Shown here piece by piece: positions 23,141 through 32,716 of a DNA stretch of 64,000 nucleotides (the stretch's first letter is position 1; the number at the start of each line of letters is the position of its first letter). The translations under genes were made by a program, and so were the position numbers. The notes under the pieces were generated by a model. It was not told where the DNA came from and did no database searches. It saw only the letters and a list, made by a program, of their open reading frames with translations. The DNA is taken from contig CAXAMN010021224.1 of assembly GCA_963970005.1 (NCBI GenBank), positions 867,738 through 931,737 of the forward strand, in the 5' to 3' direction. This stretch comes from Durusdinium trenchii. Taxonomy: Eukaryota > Sar > Dinophyceae > Suessiales > Symbiodiniaceae.

Positions 23141-25648
23141 AGGAGAAACTTGCGAAACTTGGTGGACCTTCTTGGAGACGATGAGGAAAAGAATTATGCT
23201 CGTACGTTCTGGCGGTGGCTTGACAAGCAACCCTGGAGAAGAATGCTTCCACTGCCATTGGAGCACCTTATCTTGCAGATTCGATTCTTGTTTCATGCAA
23301 GCCGATTGACTTGCTGGCATGATTGCTGCTCAATTGCCCAGGATCCCAGTTCTTTTGCAAGATATGGCACGCGCACAGCCAGTTTATCTATCATCATGGC
23401 ATGTATTCCTTCCGAGCGATGTGAACCTTGTTTGTTGGAACTTGTTTGTTGGCTTTGGGGGGGGTCCAACTGGCCAAATTGAAATTTGGTGGGTTCGGTT
23501 TGTTGCATATCAATCTGATCTGCTCAAGAATCTGAGGATTTCATCTGTATATCACTACAGCTTCGACCTCTTCAAGGAAAAGCTTGTTGGCCCAGATGGT
23601 GTGCCTTGGTCATCCTTTCGAACACACATGTGTGCAGTGTTCAGTGCTTCAAGATTGTTCAATGCAATCCAAGTAAGGCTATCAGTGAGTTTTGGAATTC
23701 CCACAAAGGGACAGAGTGGTATCAATGCCATCCAGTGCTCAATGACCCTGCTTCTGGGCTTGTATATCGTAAGCTGTTGAATACGCATCCCCTGAAAAAC
23801 TTCGTAGATGTTTGGAACCCAGGAGGTGAATTTAGATATGGTGATCCCCATTGCCGTCCACGGGGACGAAGCTGATTCGCATCGGAGGAGGTCATTTTCG
23901 ATCTTGACATTTTACAGCCTCACAACAAGTGGGACCATTTTTGAGAATAAATTCCTCACGTACTGTCTGGACAACAGTGTCGCCACAGAAACTACAGCCT
24001 CTACACTGGAGCGCTGGGTTGCTCATAGCTTGTCAGAACTACAAGAGGGATTCTTTAGCCAAGTTGACCCTTGGGGGCAGGACTTCCCAAGGAAGAATCG
24101 AAGTGGCCCAATTTGCGATGGCTGGAAGTTCATCGTCGCTATGGTGAAGGGGGACGAGAAATGGCACCAAAGAGCTTTTCGGACAACAAAGTCTTGGGTA
24201 AGTCGTGATCCTTGCATCCATTGTGGGGCATCAAGCGCGGCAAATAGTGGTGAGCTGCTCTACACCAGCTTTGGCCCCCTTGCTGGGCACAGATCCACCT
24301 TGAGAAGCACCACCACATTTGTTTCAGAAGTTTGCCAAATGCAAGTATGGACAACCATCCCAGGTTTCAACCTTTCGATGGTATGCTACGACTGGCTTCA
24401 CGTGACTGACTTATGCATTGTGCCTGAGTGCGGGGCTTCAGCATTGAAGCTTGCTTTAACAGGAGTTTGGACAGTGACTTGCATGCATGTGGATTTGTTT
24501 TGATGGGGCTCGATGTGAGGATGGTACTCATATCTCATCGTTCCAATGTCTTTGGATCGGGGAGTCAAGATGAGAAACTTCGTCGGGCCTTTGTGATGTT
24601 CTCGAAGGCCTGTCGGGAATGTCGGATCAGTGCCCTGGTGTCATCCTTGTGTATAGTTGCGGTACACTTGTTGCTCACACCTTTGCACATTGTTGATTTT
24701 CCTGAACTGAGGAAACAAAGGGCAATTTTTCTCCGTGAAGCTTTGCTGTGATCGATCAAACCATTGAAATTATTAACGTGTTTTGTTTGTAGTTCTGGTT
24801 TTGTCAGTCCTGACCGAATCTCAGGAAAAACCTTTACCCAAATGGCCCAAGTTCTTATCCAACTTTTGCTCAGAAACATATGAATGGATCTGATGCTTGG
24901 CTTAGCTTTTGGGATATGCTCAACAGCAGGCATGTCACACGCAGCAAATCACATAAGGAATGTGTTGTGCTAGCCTGGTGGCTGCATCAATTGACATTGA
25001 AGCTGGCGGATGAATACCCGGAGGATGGAAACATGCAGTAACTTAGTTGATGTTGTACTTCACTTTTGGATTCAGCTTAGACTATCTCCCTGACTGAGGC
25101 TGATGGCCGCAGTCTTCCTCAATCTTGTTCTGATGAGAAGTGCATTGAGCAAATCAAACAATCCTGGACGGTTCACGACATTGACGCAAAGCAACCTGGA
25201 CCAGTTGCAGCGATCTGCATATCTATTCCGAGCAGCCCACAACAGCAACTAGGCCTTATACTGAAGGTCAATCTGTTAATCCTGAGACATGTTGCCTGGA
25301 TCTCGTTTGATTCCAGGCCTTGCGAATGATGCCATGGAAAGTGGCAAACTATTGTGGAAACTCCGCCCGAAATACCACAAGTTCCTTGGTTGATGTTGTG
25401 TTTTGTGCCCTGGTGTGTCTTCAAGTTGTGTGAGCCTGATGTGTATTTATTTAAGGCTCGACCATATAGTATGGGATCAAGCACCTCAGATCTCGCCTCT
25501 CCATGCCTCATGCTACATGGACGAGGACGGCATGGGCCAGATTAAGAGGCTGGCTGCACAGGCCAATCCAGTTTCCCTGGGGTACACTGTGCTCCAGCGC
25601 TATAGCGCCTATACGTGTACAAAGTGGTTGCGCCAACTGGCGGGTTGA
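23141..25648 (+). CDS. transposase-like dinoflagellate multi-copy family protein, multi-exon
   Basis: The best block is an uninterrupted frame from about 23829 to 24460. It carries VIPIAVHGDEADSHRRRSF, then FYSLTTSGTIFENKFLTYCL, DGWKFIVAMVKGDEKWHQRA, a Cys pair (PCIHCGASS), and TTIPGFNLSMVCYDWLHVTD. Flanking exons in other frames: about 23141-23287 (LVDLLGDDEEKNYARTFWRW), 23530-23660 (FDLFKEKLVGPDGVPWSSFR), 24555-24630 (EKLRRAFVMFSKACRECRIS), 24940-25040 (LAWWLHQLTLKLADEYPEDG) and 25486-25648 (CYMDEDGMGQIKRLAAQANP, then VLQRYSAYTCTKWLRQLAG and TGA). I recall this HGD ... GDW/E..W ... CxxC ... D-x-LHV pattern as a very large dinoflagellate family, plausibly of transposon origin. The reaction it catalyses is not known to me. 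The exon borders are estimates, and a partly decayed copy is possible. Confidence 0.55.
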
Positions 25649-26535
25649 TGATAAAGAAAACTCCTCCATCAAAGATATCACCACTTGAATCTGCAGTTGG
25701 TTCAATCATGCCGGGTCGACCTCCTCCAGCTTCTGCGCAAAAAGGTGGCAAAGGCCGCGTGTGCTCTGCTGGTGGGTGGGAAAGATTTGAGGAAAGCCTT
25801 AAACTCCTTAAACATCTTAAGTCATCATAAATCCATGTGTGAAAGTTATAGCATCCATGGTTTTCCTCACATCTGGGGACAGTGGGTCTCAACAAAGTAC
25901 ACATGTGTGGAAACACCCTCCAACAGGTCAACACTGGTACCTTTGGGGTATGTGGTTACTAAGATTGTTAAGAGGCTTCTACAGGCAGCCTCTTAAGGAA
26001 CCCATTTTCAAAAAACCAGTAGTGACCTGTTGGAGGGTGCTGGTATATATATATATATATGTTTTTTACTCCCCTTCACTGTCCGAAAATTGTGTTTTTC
26101 TTTATTAACTAAATACATGAGAACTCGATCCCCCTCGGCAGGAGGGTGTTTTTGTTGTTTTTGTTTCGCTTCCTCACAGTATACGCACCTTCACCTGTGC
26201 TCCCTCCAAACCCGGCGCATTGGACCCATCCGCCCAACCCGCGGAGGAGATGAGGTGGATCGTCAAAGCATCGCCGAGTTCGTGTATGACACCACCTCTG
26301 GAAAGGTGGGTGTGGGATGGTGTGGGAGAGTTGATGTCGGAACTTGAGTTCGGTGCCCACCATGGTGCCCACTTGGGAATTGGACATGTTTGACGCTTAA
26401 GTTTGGATAGATCAAGATAATGGTGCCATTATCGTTGGTAAGGTAGGTCTGGGATAAAGGTGATACTCGAGGCTTCTGTTCATTCGACTTGCGTATTTTA
26501 TTTTTCATTGATCATGACGGTGATCACCGACGAAT
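25649..26535. other. intergenic stretch with hairpin and TA run
   Basis: This contains the AAGAGGCT hairpin (25968-25996), a TA run (26044-26060) and otherwise no supported exon. Confidence 0.45.
25968..25996. repeat. AAGAGGCT fold-back hairpin, short copy
   Basis: TTAAGAGGCT and AGCCTCTTAA are perfect 10-base inverted arms around a 9-base loop. This is the same family as 18289-18346. Confidence 0.8.
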
Positions 26536-26557
26536 GTTGCGGCCATTTTGGCGAAAG
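26536..26557 (+). other. possible relict spliced-leader-like sequence
   Basis: GCCATTTTGGC (26542-26552), followed by a matching AAG, agrees with the core of the dinoflagellate trans-spliced leader; the outer bases match poorly (about 15 of 22). It sits about 100 bases upstream of the ATG of the 678-aa ORF1. Genomic relicts of the leader are known to mark genes that came from re-integrated mRNA. A similar 11-base match at about 18016 without an adjacent gene start shows chance is possible. Confidence 0.25.
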
Positions 26558-26656
26558 AGGTGGAGGGTGATCACCCAGAGTCTGAATTTCTCTCCTGATT
26601 TTCGAGTTTGGGCCTGGGGATCACCCTAGGTTGTCTTAGGTGAGCTCGTTCCTGCA

Positions 26657-28693
26657 ATGTCGGCCAACCAGCTGCCACCGTTCATGAGGCAGCAAGCGAT
26701 GGCTGCTTCCAGGGCTGTTCAGCCCGAGGACTCGATCAGCAATGTGAGTGGTCGAAGTTGGAACTATGTTCACCGGGACGACGAGGATGCAGATCTGCCA
26801 CCTCCTGATTTGGAATTGCCAAAAAGACATCAGGAGGTGACCATTGAGAACAAGATCGCACCACCACCTCAAGAAACACAAGAAAGTGCCCAAGGGGCTG
26901 ATCAGCCGGCCAGTTCGTCAGATCCACAAACACCAGCACCCAAGGCTCAGCCAGAGATCGCCCCGAAGGCGCCACCGCCAGGAGTGCCTCCACCACCTCC
27001 TGCATACAGCTCGGCAGCAGCAGCCCCTGCCACTCAGGCAGCACAGAACCTCTTGGCGGGGGTCAACCTGCAGTATGGCTCCCGGAAGCTCAGAAAACAA
27101 GCTGAGAGAGCAGCTCGAAAAGGGGCTCGCGACTTGAGGTTCGGTCAGCTCGGAGGGGGACTTCATAATGCGCTCTCATCGGCACTGCCACCCTACCTGA
27201 GGCAGGTTGGATCTGGTGAGAATGAGAGGTCAGTGATCGTTGTTGATTCACGTGATCAGCGCATCTCAAGCCCGTTCCAGGGTTGGCTGCTCGACGAAAT
27301 CTTGATCAATGCGCAGGCCGGTGTCAATGTGCTGTCAGATGCCAAGCTGCTCCGTAGCCCATCGACCGGGTACCACATGAGCTTGTTCTACATGAGGACG
27401 CTCGAGGGGAAGAAGTTCATTTTGGTCGGTTCGATGACATCGTATGGCTCAGTGCCGTGTGGCAAGTGGGACTCCTTGACCGGAGATGTGATGAGTCACC
27501 CTGCATTCCAACCGTTCAGGTGGCCCATCATGAGGGACGACAGCTCGACTTGGGTTGATGTCAAGGTGAAGGTCGAAGGCGGCCTTCTCCTCCATCTGGA
27601 GTTGCGCGGGTACCGCTCGGACCGCGACATGACGGCCCAATTGAACTACGTGAACGATGCTCTGGTTATGGGGCTCGAAGATGTGTTGTTCATACCGTCA
27701 TGCACCATCACGGTGTTCCAGGGGTGGCGAGTGTGTGCCATCTCCTTTGAGGTCGGGGGCCAGCTCTACGCATGCAGCGAGGGAGGGGTTGTGGTCGCTT
27801 TGGATTTTCCTTTGTGCCACTTCGAAGTGCGCCTGACCGCGGTTTCGTCTGCTGACTCGTTCGGCCATGACGCAGATCGATTGGAATTCAGGTTTTGCTC
27901 CTCCCAAGATCGATTGGATATGAGCTGTTCAACGATTGCAGTTCCTTCATCGTGGCTGGTGGTGTCACGGTGCTCTGGGCCAACACTGGTTCGAAACGCA
28001 CGCTGGTGCCGTGAGCACTATGCCAGGGTGGAGAGTCCTGATCAGACCATGCAGATGGGCCAGATCGCAGGGATCCACGCACACTGGACTTCAGGGGTGA
28101 CGGCTCAGTCGCCCGAGGAAACCGGTGCTCGGATCGGAGCAGTGGATGTCAGTTCGCACCAGGAGAACCTCCACCTCACCTGTGAGAGCCCCTTGTTCAA
28201 GATGGAGAAGAAGATCGTGCCCAAGGAAGCGATCGCACTGCAGTATCATGATCCGGCCACAGAGAAGGCCACAATGATCTTGCCGCCCACCATGGGCGCC
28301 CCGGCGGTCGCGATTGCCCAGACCAAGTGGCAGCCGATCCGCGACTTGGTCGGTACTGGGGCCAGCTCGACGCCATCGGTGGACAGCATGCGGGTGACGC
28401 CTGTGTCGCTGACAGATCCAGGACAAAAGCCGGTATTGGGCACAGCTCAGACCAATCAGCCGATCTATGCACCTCGTAGGTCGCTCGATCATAGGCGGGG
28501 CGAGTGTATGTCGGAGGCCGCAGTGACACCGCAGGCCTTTGTACAGCAGTCGCGGATGGTCATGAGCTCTTTTGCATCTCCGGTCACGCCAAGGGTCGAT
28601 CGCCCTTCAACAGTGACCATCACGCCGGAAGAGGCAACCCCGGGAGTGCCTCAGTCGTTCGGGCCGGCTGCTGAAGATTCTGAGCTGGTCTGA
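26657..28693 (+). CDS. unknown 678-aa protein, ORF1 of the retroelement block
   Basis: It starts at ATG 26657 (MSANQLPPFMRQQAMAA) and is uninterrupted to TGA 28691-28693. Residues 1-120 are Pro/Gln/Ala-rich and probably disordered, including a Pro run that ends in a PPAY motif (about residues 111-115). A basic patch follows (RKLRKQAERAARKGARDLRF, about 140-160). The central 180-430 region looks folded (VIVVDSRDQRISSPFQGWLL, KKFILVGSMTSYGSVPCG). The C-terminal 200 residues are Ser/Thr/Pro-rich. I do not recognise the fold. Its lack of introns, strand and base composition match the Gag-Pol block that follows 615 bp later, so a structural or accessory protein of the element is the simplest guess. 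An unrelated retroposed host gene is the alternative. Confidence 0.65.
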   Translation: MSANQLPPFMRQQAMAASRAVQPEDSISNVSGRSWNYVHRDDEDADLPPPDLELPKRHQEVTIENKIAPPPQETQESAQGADQPASSSDPQTPAPKAQPEIAPKAPPPGVPPPPPAYSSAAAAPATQAAQNLLAGVNLQYGSRKLRKQAERAARKGARDLRFGQLGGGLHNALSSALPPYLRQVGSGENERSVIVVDSRDQRISSPFQGWLLDEILINAQAGVNVLSDAKLLRSPSTGYHMSLFYMRTLEGKKFILVGSMTSYGSVPCGKWDSLTGDVMSHPAFQPFRWPIMRDDSSTWVDVKVKVEGGLLLHLELRGYRSDRDMTAQLNYVNDALVMGLEDVLFIPSCTITVFQGWRVCAISFEVGGQLYACSEGGVVVALDFPLCHFEVRLTAVSSADSFGHDADRLEFRFCSSQDRLDMSCSTIAVPSSWLVVSRCSGPTLVRNARWCREHYARVESPDQTMQMGQIAGIHAHWTSGVTAQSPEETGARIGAVDVSSHQENLHLTCESPLFKMEKKIVPKEAIALQYHDPATEKATMILPPTMGAPAVAIAQTKWQPIRDLVGTGASSTPSVDSMRVTPVSLTDPGQKPVLGTAQTNQPIYAPRRSLDHRRGECMSEAAVTPQAFVQQSRMVMSSFASPVTPRVDRPSTVTITPEEATPGVPQSFGPAAEDSELV

Positions 28694-29353
28694 GCAAGAT
28701 CGCTGAGGCTCTTGTCTCCCTTTTTATGTGACAGTATGTGCAGTTCGCACGAAGCAGGGCCGGGCATGGCCGACGTTCCAGGGAGTGAAAGAGATGCATA
28801 GACCGTTTTTGAACGAAGGGTCGAACTTTGTTCAAATGGATATTTTTTTTAATTTAATATCATCCCTGATCGTCCAATTTTCTTATTTGGAATTGTTTCA
28901 CAGGTCCGGATTTTTGGCAGAGGTCGTTCAGGGGTCAGGGACGGTGCATGCTCAGCTCCAGCGGGCCCCTAACTCTTGATCGCTCGATCCGATGCCACTG
29001 CAGGTTCAACCCTCAGTACCGGTCGTTGTGGGAGCTCAGAGTGCTGTGCATGCAGCGATCGCTGCCGGTTCTAACTATGTATAGTCTGATGCCGGTAGGA
29101 TTGCTCTAGCCGCACTCTGATCGCTCGATGTTGTTCAACAAGTAGACATGCTCGTGATGAGAGTCATCTGATGCATGCTCATGCGAAGGCAACAAGGTCC
29201 AAGGTAGTCTGTCCTTGTTCTTTGAGCTTGTGAGTTCGCTCGACTACTGTCTTGGCTCGCTCGTCGATGTGCTCTGGCAAGGTTTGAACCCCAGCGGAGC
29301 TCGATCGAGTGTTGGACGACAGTTCGCGGACCCCCAGTGTCGCGAGAGCGATC
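28694..29353. other. non-coding spacer within the retroelement block
   Basis: No reading frame is supported here. The spacer keeps the unusual abundance of GCTCG and GATCG words seen in the adjacent genes (for example at 28980-28987, 29119-29128 and 29253-29266), so this bias is not a codon effect. It may hold internal regulatory or integration sequences. Confidence 0.45.
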
Positions 29354-31187
29354 ATGGCTCAGGGTGTGGATAGGTGGGTCGCTAAAGTGCTAGCACTGCC
29401 CGTGTTTTCGCATGACTTCGCGGATGCGCTCGCAGCGTCGCCGCTGGCCAATTTGGCGCTGATCGCATCGATGGAAGTAGCAGCGGGGGCACAGTTCGTG
29501 CAGAAAGTTTCGGACTGGGCCGGGACGATGGACCCCAAGGTGGCAGAAGCTCTGCTAAGAGAACCAGCCATGCTCGAACAGTTTTGGAGCATCGCATCGT
29601 CGGTCGAGAAAAGCTTTTTCGAATCGACTGCTCTTCAACTCGGGTTTGGTCTATGTGAACCTTCTCAGGCACATCGTGTTCTTAGTGAGGAGTCTGCTCT
29701 TAGGAAACAAGCGGCCATTCGAGCCTTGGTTTCAAAGCCCGCTCGGGACCCCAAGCGAATGAAGACGGCGAAGGATGCGCCTGCGGGGTCAACCCCCCTG
29801 CTAGACCATGAGCAGGCAGAGCGCCATAAATGGGGCGCAAAGCTCGAAGAGATCGGGCGCCGCGCTGGCTCCTGGGCAAAGCTGTTCGAGAAGCGCCAGG
29901 ATGGGGAAGAGCTCTCAGCAGGAGAGTCAGCTCGTCTCCGACATCTCGTTCTGACCTCAGGAGCTCATCGCACCATGGCGGCACACGTTCGTGCTTGGGA
30001 AAGATTTGAGTTGTGGATCGTAGCTAATCATCTCACCATGTTCCCACTTTCTTTGGACAAAGTTCTGAAATATGCTTTGTATTTAGATTCCAGGGAGTGT
30101 GGGCCCACAGTGATCCCAACTTTGAGATCGTCAATTCGTTGGGTAGCATCTCGATTAGCAATTGATTGCCCCAACTTGGACGACCCCCTCCTAGTTGCCC
30201 TTCAGAAAGAAGTGGTCAACAAAAGGGCTACCTTGCTCAAGGAGGCGGTCCCCATCCCGATGGAGGTCATCCGTTGTATGGAAATCTTTGTTGTTTCAGA
30301 GGCCCCCGCGGCCGCTCGGCTTTTCGTGTGGTGGTGGTTGTGTTTAGTGTTTGCTTCGCTCCGGTTTGACGACGGAGTCCACGTGAAGCCGTCTGAACTC
30401 CAGTTGCTCAACGATGGCCTCTTTGGGGTGTCTTGGCAGACCAAAGTGGAGCGTAAGCGACGCGGAACCAAGTTCGTCGTCCCGCGTGTGGGTTTTTCCG
30501 ATGTTGGGTGGTTGGAGGAAGGATGGGCGTTGTTGACTTCGGACTCGCTCGACCGTGATTTTTGGATTTGTGACCTCAACTCTAGATCTGAGTTTCGCCC
30601 CCCAACCACCCGACTACCACCGCTCGGTCCAGTGGCTGAAAGTGCTCGCTCGAGACGCTTTAGATCGGTATGCCAAAGGCCCGCCTGAGGCGGCAAAGGC
30701 GCATGCCATGCAGGTTAATAAGCTCTCAGCTCACTCAGCACGTGTGACCTTGCTTGACGCTGCTGTGCACGCCGGTCGGTCAGCCGAGGAGATCGGCCTC
30801 CAGGCTAACTGGAAAGATCCGGGTCCTCTGATTCTTAAATATACTAGGAACCGCTCGTCCGTGCCGGCAAAAATGGTACAGCAGCTTGTTCAGGACATGT
30901 TAGCTCAGGAGCACCCTGTCCAGGAGTCGGACGACGTCATGCTCGACGCTCCGGACATTTTCAATATAGACACCCCTGAGTTTTTCCTGAAGAACCCAGC
31001 TCCAGGGTCTTATTATGACTATCGCTACCATTGCTCGAATAGTGACGATCCAGCAAGAGTAGCGTGTAATAAATTTGCACTTGATGAATGCAGTTCCATG
31101 GGCACGGTCTTGCCAGATTTGTCAGTTCTGTGCAAGGCTTGTGCTCGTGCCCGACCCGATGTGGTCCAGGCATTTTCGGACTCCTGA
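29354..31187 (+). CDS. tyrosine recombinase (retroelement-type), interrupted by one +1 shift
   Basis: The ATG start is at 29354 (MAQGVDRW). A GTG 45 bases upstream is also in frame, but GTG starts are unlikely here. An N-terminal core-binding-like helical part (RTMAAHVRAWERFELWIVA) is followed by the catalytic domain. Arg I is in ASLRFDD (codon 30362-30364). A beta-hairpin Lys is likely in WQTKVERKRRG. After a +1 shift the HxxR motif (HSARVT, 30732-30743), Trp (30810-30812) and nucleophile Tyr in LKYTRN (30840-30842) follow. The first frame ends at 30686-30688. The second frame is open from upstream of 30555 to TGA 31185-31187. The shift is best placed at the six-C run 30598-30603. All the R-K-H-R-W-Y set is present. 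The C-terminal tail has spaced Cys residues (YHCSN, VACNKF, LCKACARA), possibly zinc-binding. It would integrate the element's circular DNA. Confidence 0.8.
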
Positions 31188-31426
31188 TGGCTGCTCAGTA
31201 TAAAGAAAGAGTCCGCGTTCACCGACTAAGTTCACTCTACCGGAAAGGCCTGTTTTATTTGCACTTTGCATGTGTCTTTGCACGTTTGCTGTCATGTTTC
31301 TTGCATGTGAGCGGCAATGTTTTTGATGACGGTTCGGGTTTTTTTCTGCGATTGTTCAATCATGAGCCCTGGTCATGCCTGCGACTTTCGCAGCACTTTT
31401 CGGGCCAGCTTCAGTTCCAGCCCGTC
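31188..31426. other. spacer between recombinase and Gag-like genes
   Basis: This is upstream of the ATG chosen for Gag. The Gag frame is open through it (from 31088 or before), but the translated residues are hydrophobic and Cys-rich, unlike the rest of Gag, so I treat it as 5' untranslated. Confidence 0.5.
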
Positions 31427-32716
31427 ATGGTCGATCGCACAGTTTACTCCGATGCCGATCACACACCTGATCTGCCGCTCAGACAGATCTTCGGGCGCCA
31501 GCGGGTGCCCACAGACCTGTGCAAAGTCGTGGCTGATGCAGGCCTGCTCACGGTAGAGACTTTCGCCATGCTCGGTGACACGATCGCAGCCGTGAAGCAG
31601 ACCGTCAAGACTATGCTCGCTGACGACTCAAAGCTGGGTGCAGATCCCCCTCGCCAGGAGCTCGCTCTGACATCTCTGGCGGCGGTGTGGCGAACCTGCT
31701 CGACAATGCAGGAACACTTTGCAGCTCGCCGAGCGAAGATGGAGGAGGATCCAAACAAGGTCCCGGAAATCCCGGGTGAGGATCATGCCGAGTTCCGGCA
31801 ACAGTTCATCGCTCGTCGTCCCGATGTTGTTCTGCCTCATCACCGTGAGCCTCATCGGAAGTTCGTGGAGCGCTTGCAGCGCGACTTCTTGGTTCATGGG
31901 GCGGTCAACTTCTACGAGGTTGGGGAGATGCGCACACGCAATGAGACGATCGCTCAGAAGTCAGGCATCAGCCGGAGCGCGGAAGACTTGCTCAAAGTGG
32001 TTCAAGTTGATCAACCTGTCCATATGGTCTCGGAGTCGCAGGTCATGGACAAGCTCCATGCCTTCTTTGTCGCTTTGGAATACCTCAACATCTGCGAGTT
32101 CTCGTACAAGGCCGGCCCGCTCCAGTACCTGTCAGACCTGGAGGAGTGGCGCCATGAGAATCGTGGCCTTGCTCTGCTGCTCGCAGTCGACTCCCTGATC
32201 AGGAAAAAGGTCTACCGTTTGAACTCGGACCACAAGCAGAAGTACACCACGTTCTCGGCGGCCTTGCTCGAGGTTCTCCAGCACCACAAACAGCTGTGGA
32301 ACGACGCTCGCTCGGGAGCCGAGTTGGACAAGTTCAAGCAAGCCCATCAATCTTCAGAGCCAACCACTCCTGTGAGGAATCGGAAGCGCTCGCGTTCCCG
32401 CTCGGGTACGCCGCCCAAGCCGACAGCCAAGGCTCGCAAGAACAAGCAGCGGCGGCAACGCCTCAAAGAACAACTCCGTTCCTTGAAGAGCCCTGCCGGA
32501 GAAAGCAAGGCGAAGCCTGAGATCAAGGCAAAACCCGCTCGGGATGCTCGGATTCCAGCAGATGAATGGGCCAAGGTCAACTCGTTCAAGTACAGTGGTC
32601 CCAGGCGATGTCCGTTCTTCAACTGCTCCAGCGGCTGCCGGTTCGGCGATCAATGCAAAAACAAGCACCTCTGTGTCGAGTGTGGCAAGGGCCACTCTTG
32701 GCACGGGAATCACTGA
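31427..32716 (+). CDS. Gag-like protein with C-terminal CCCH and second zinc finger
   Basis: ATG 31427 (MVDRTVYSDADHTPDLPLRQ) begins a 429-residue protein that is mainly helical (AEFRQQFIARRPDVVLPHHR and YLNICEFSYKAGPLQYLSDL are typical blocks). Then comes an Arg/Ser/Lys-rich linker (NRKRSRSRSGTPPKPTAKAR, about 32380-32430) and a terminal cluster at 32609-32713. The first finger fits C-x8-C-x5-C-x3-H (CPFF...HLC), and CVECGKGHSWHGNH may form a second. CCCH plus a basic linker fits nucleic-acid packaging by a Gag protein, though the capsid fold is not proven. It stops at TGA 32714-32716, immediately after the last finger. The frame continues open beyond into the methyltransferase-like domain. 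Confidence 0.7.
   Translation: MVDRTVYSDADHTPDLPLRQIFGRQRVPTDLCKVVADAGLLTVETFAMLGDTIAAVKQTVKTMLADDSKLGADPPRQELALTSLAAVWRTCSTMQEHFAARRAKMEEDPNKVPEIPGEDHAEFRQQFIARRPDVVLPHHREPHRKFVERLQRDFLVHGAVNFYEVGEMRTRNETIAQKSGISRSAEDLLKVVQVDQPVHMVSESQVMDKLHAFFVALEYLNICEFSYKAGPLQYLSDLEEWRHENRGLALLLAVDSLIRKKVYRLNSDHKQKYTTFSAALLEVLQHHKQLWNDARSGAELDKFKQAHQSSEPTTPVRNRKRSRSRSGTPPKPTAKARKNKQRRQRLKEQLRSLKSPAGESKAKPEIKAKPARDARIPADEWAKVNSFKYSGPRRCPFFNCSSGCRFGDQCKNKHLCVECGKGHSWHGNH
32714..32716 (+). promoter_or_regulatory. in-frame TGA between Gag and Pol-like frames, candidate readthrough
   Basis: The Gag frame (31427 onward) and the methyltransferase-like frame (open to 34429) are the same frame. The only interruption is this TGA, followed by AGT. 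Gammaretroviruses make Gag-Pol by reading through a single stop at the same place. Here it could equally be a recent nonsense mutation. Confidence 0.45.

Noticed and set aside
31088..31426. Longer Gag start upstream of ATG 31427
   Set aside because: The extra N-terminal segment overlaps the end of the recombinase gene and is hydrophobic and Cys-rich, unlike Gag. ATG 31427 gives a normal start.
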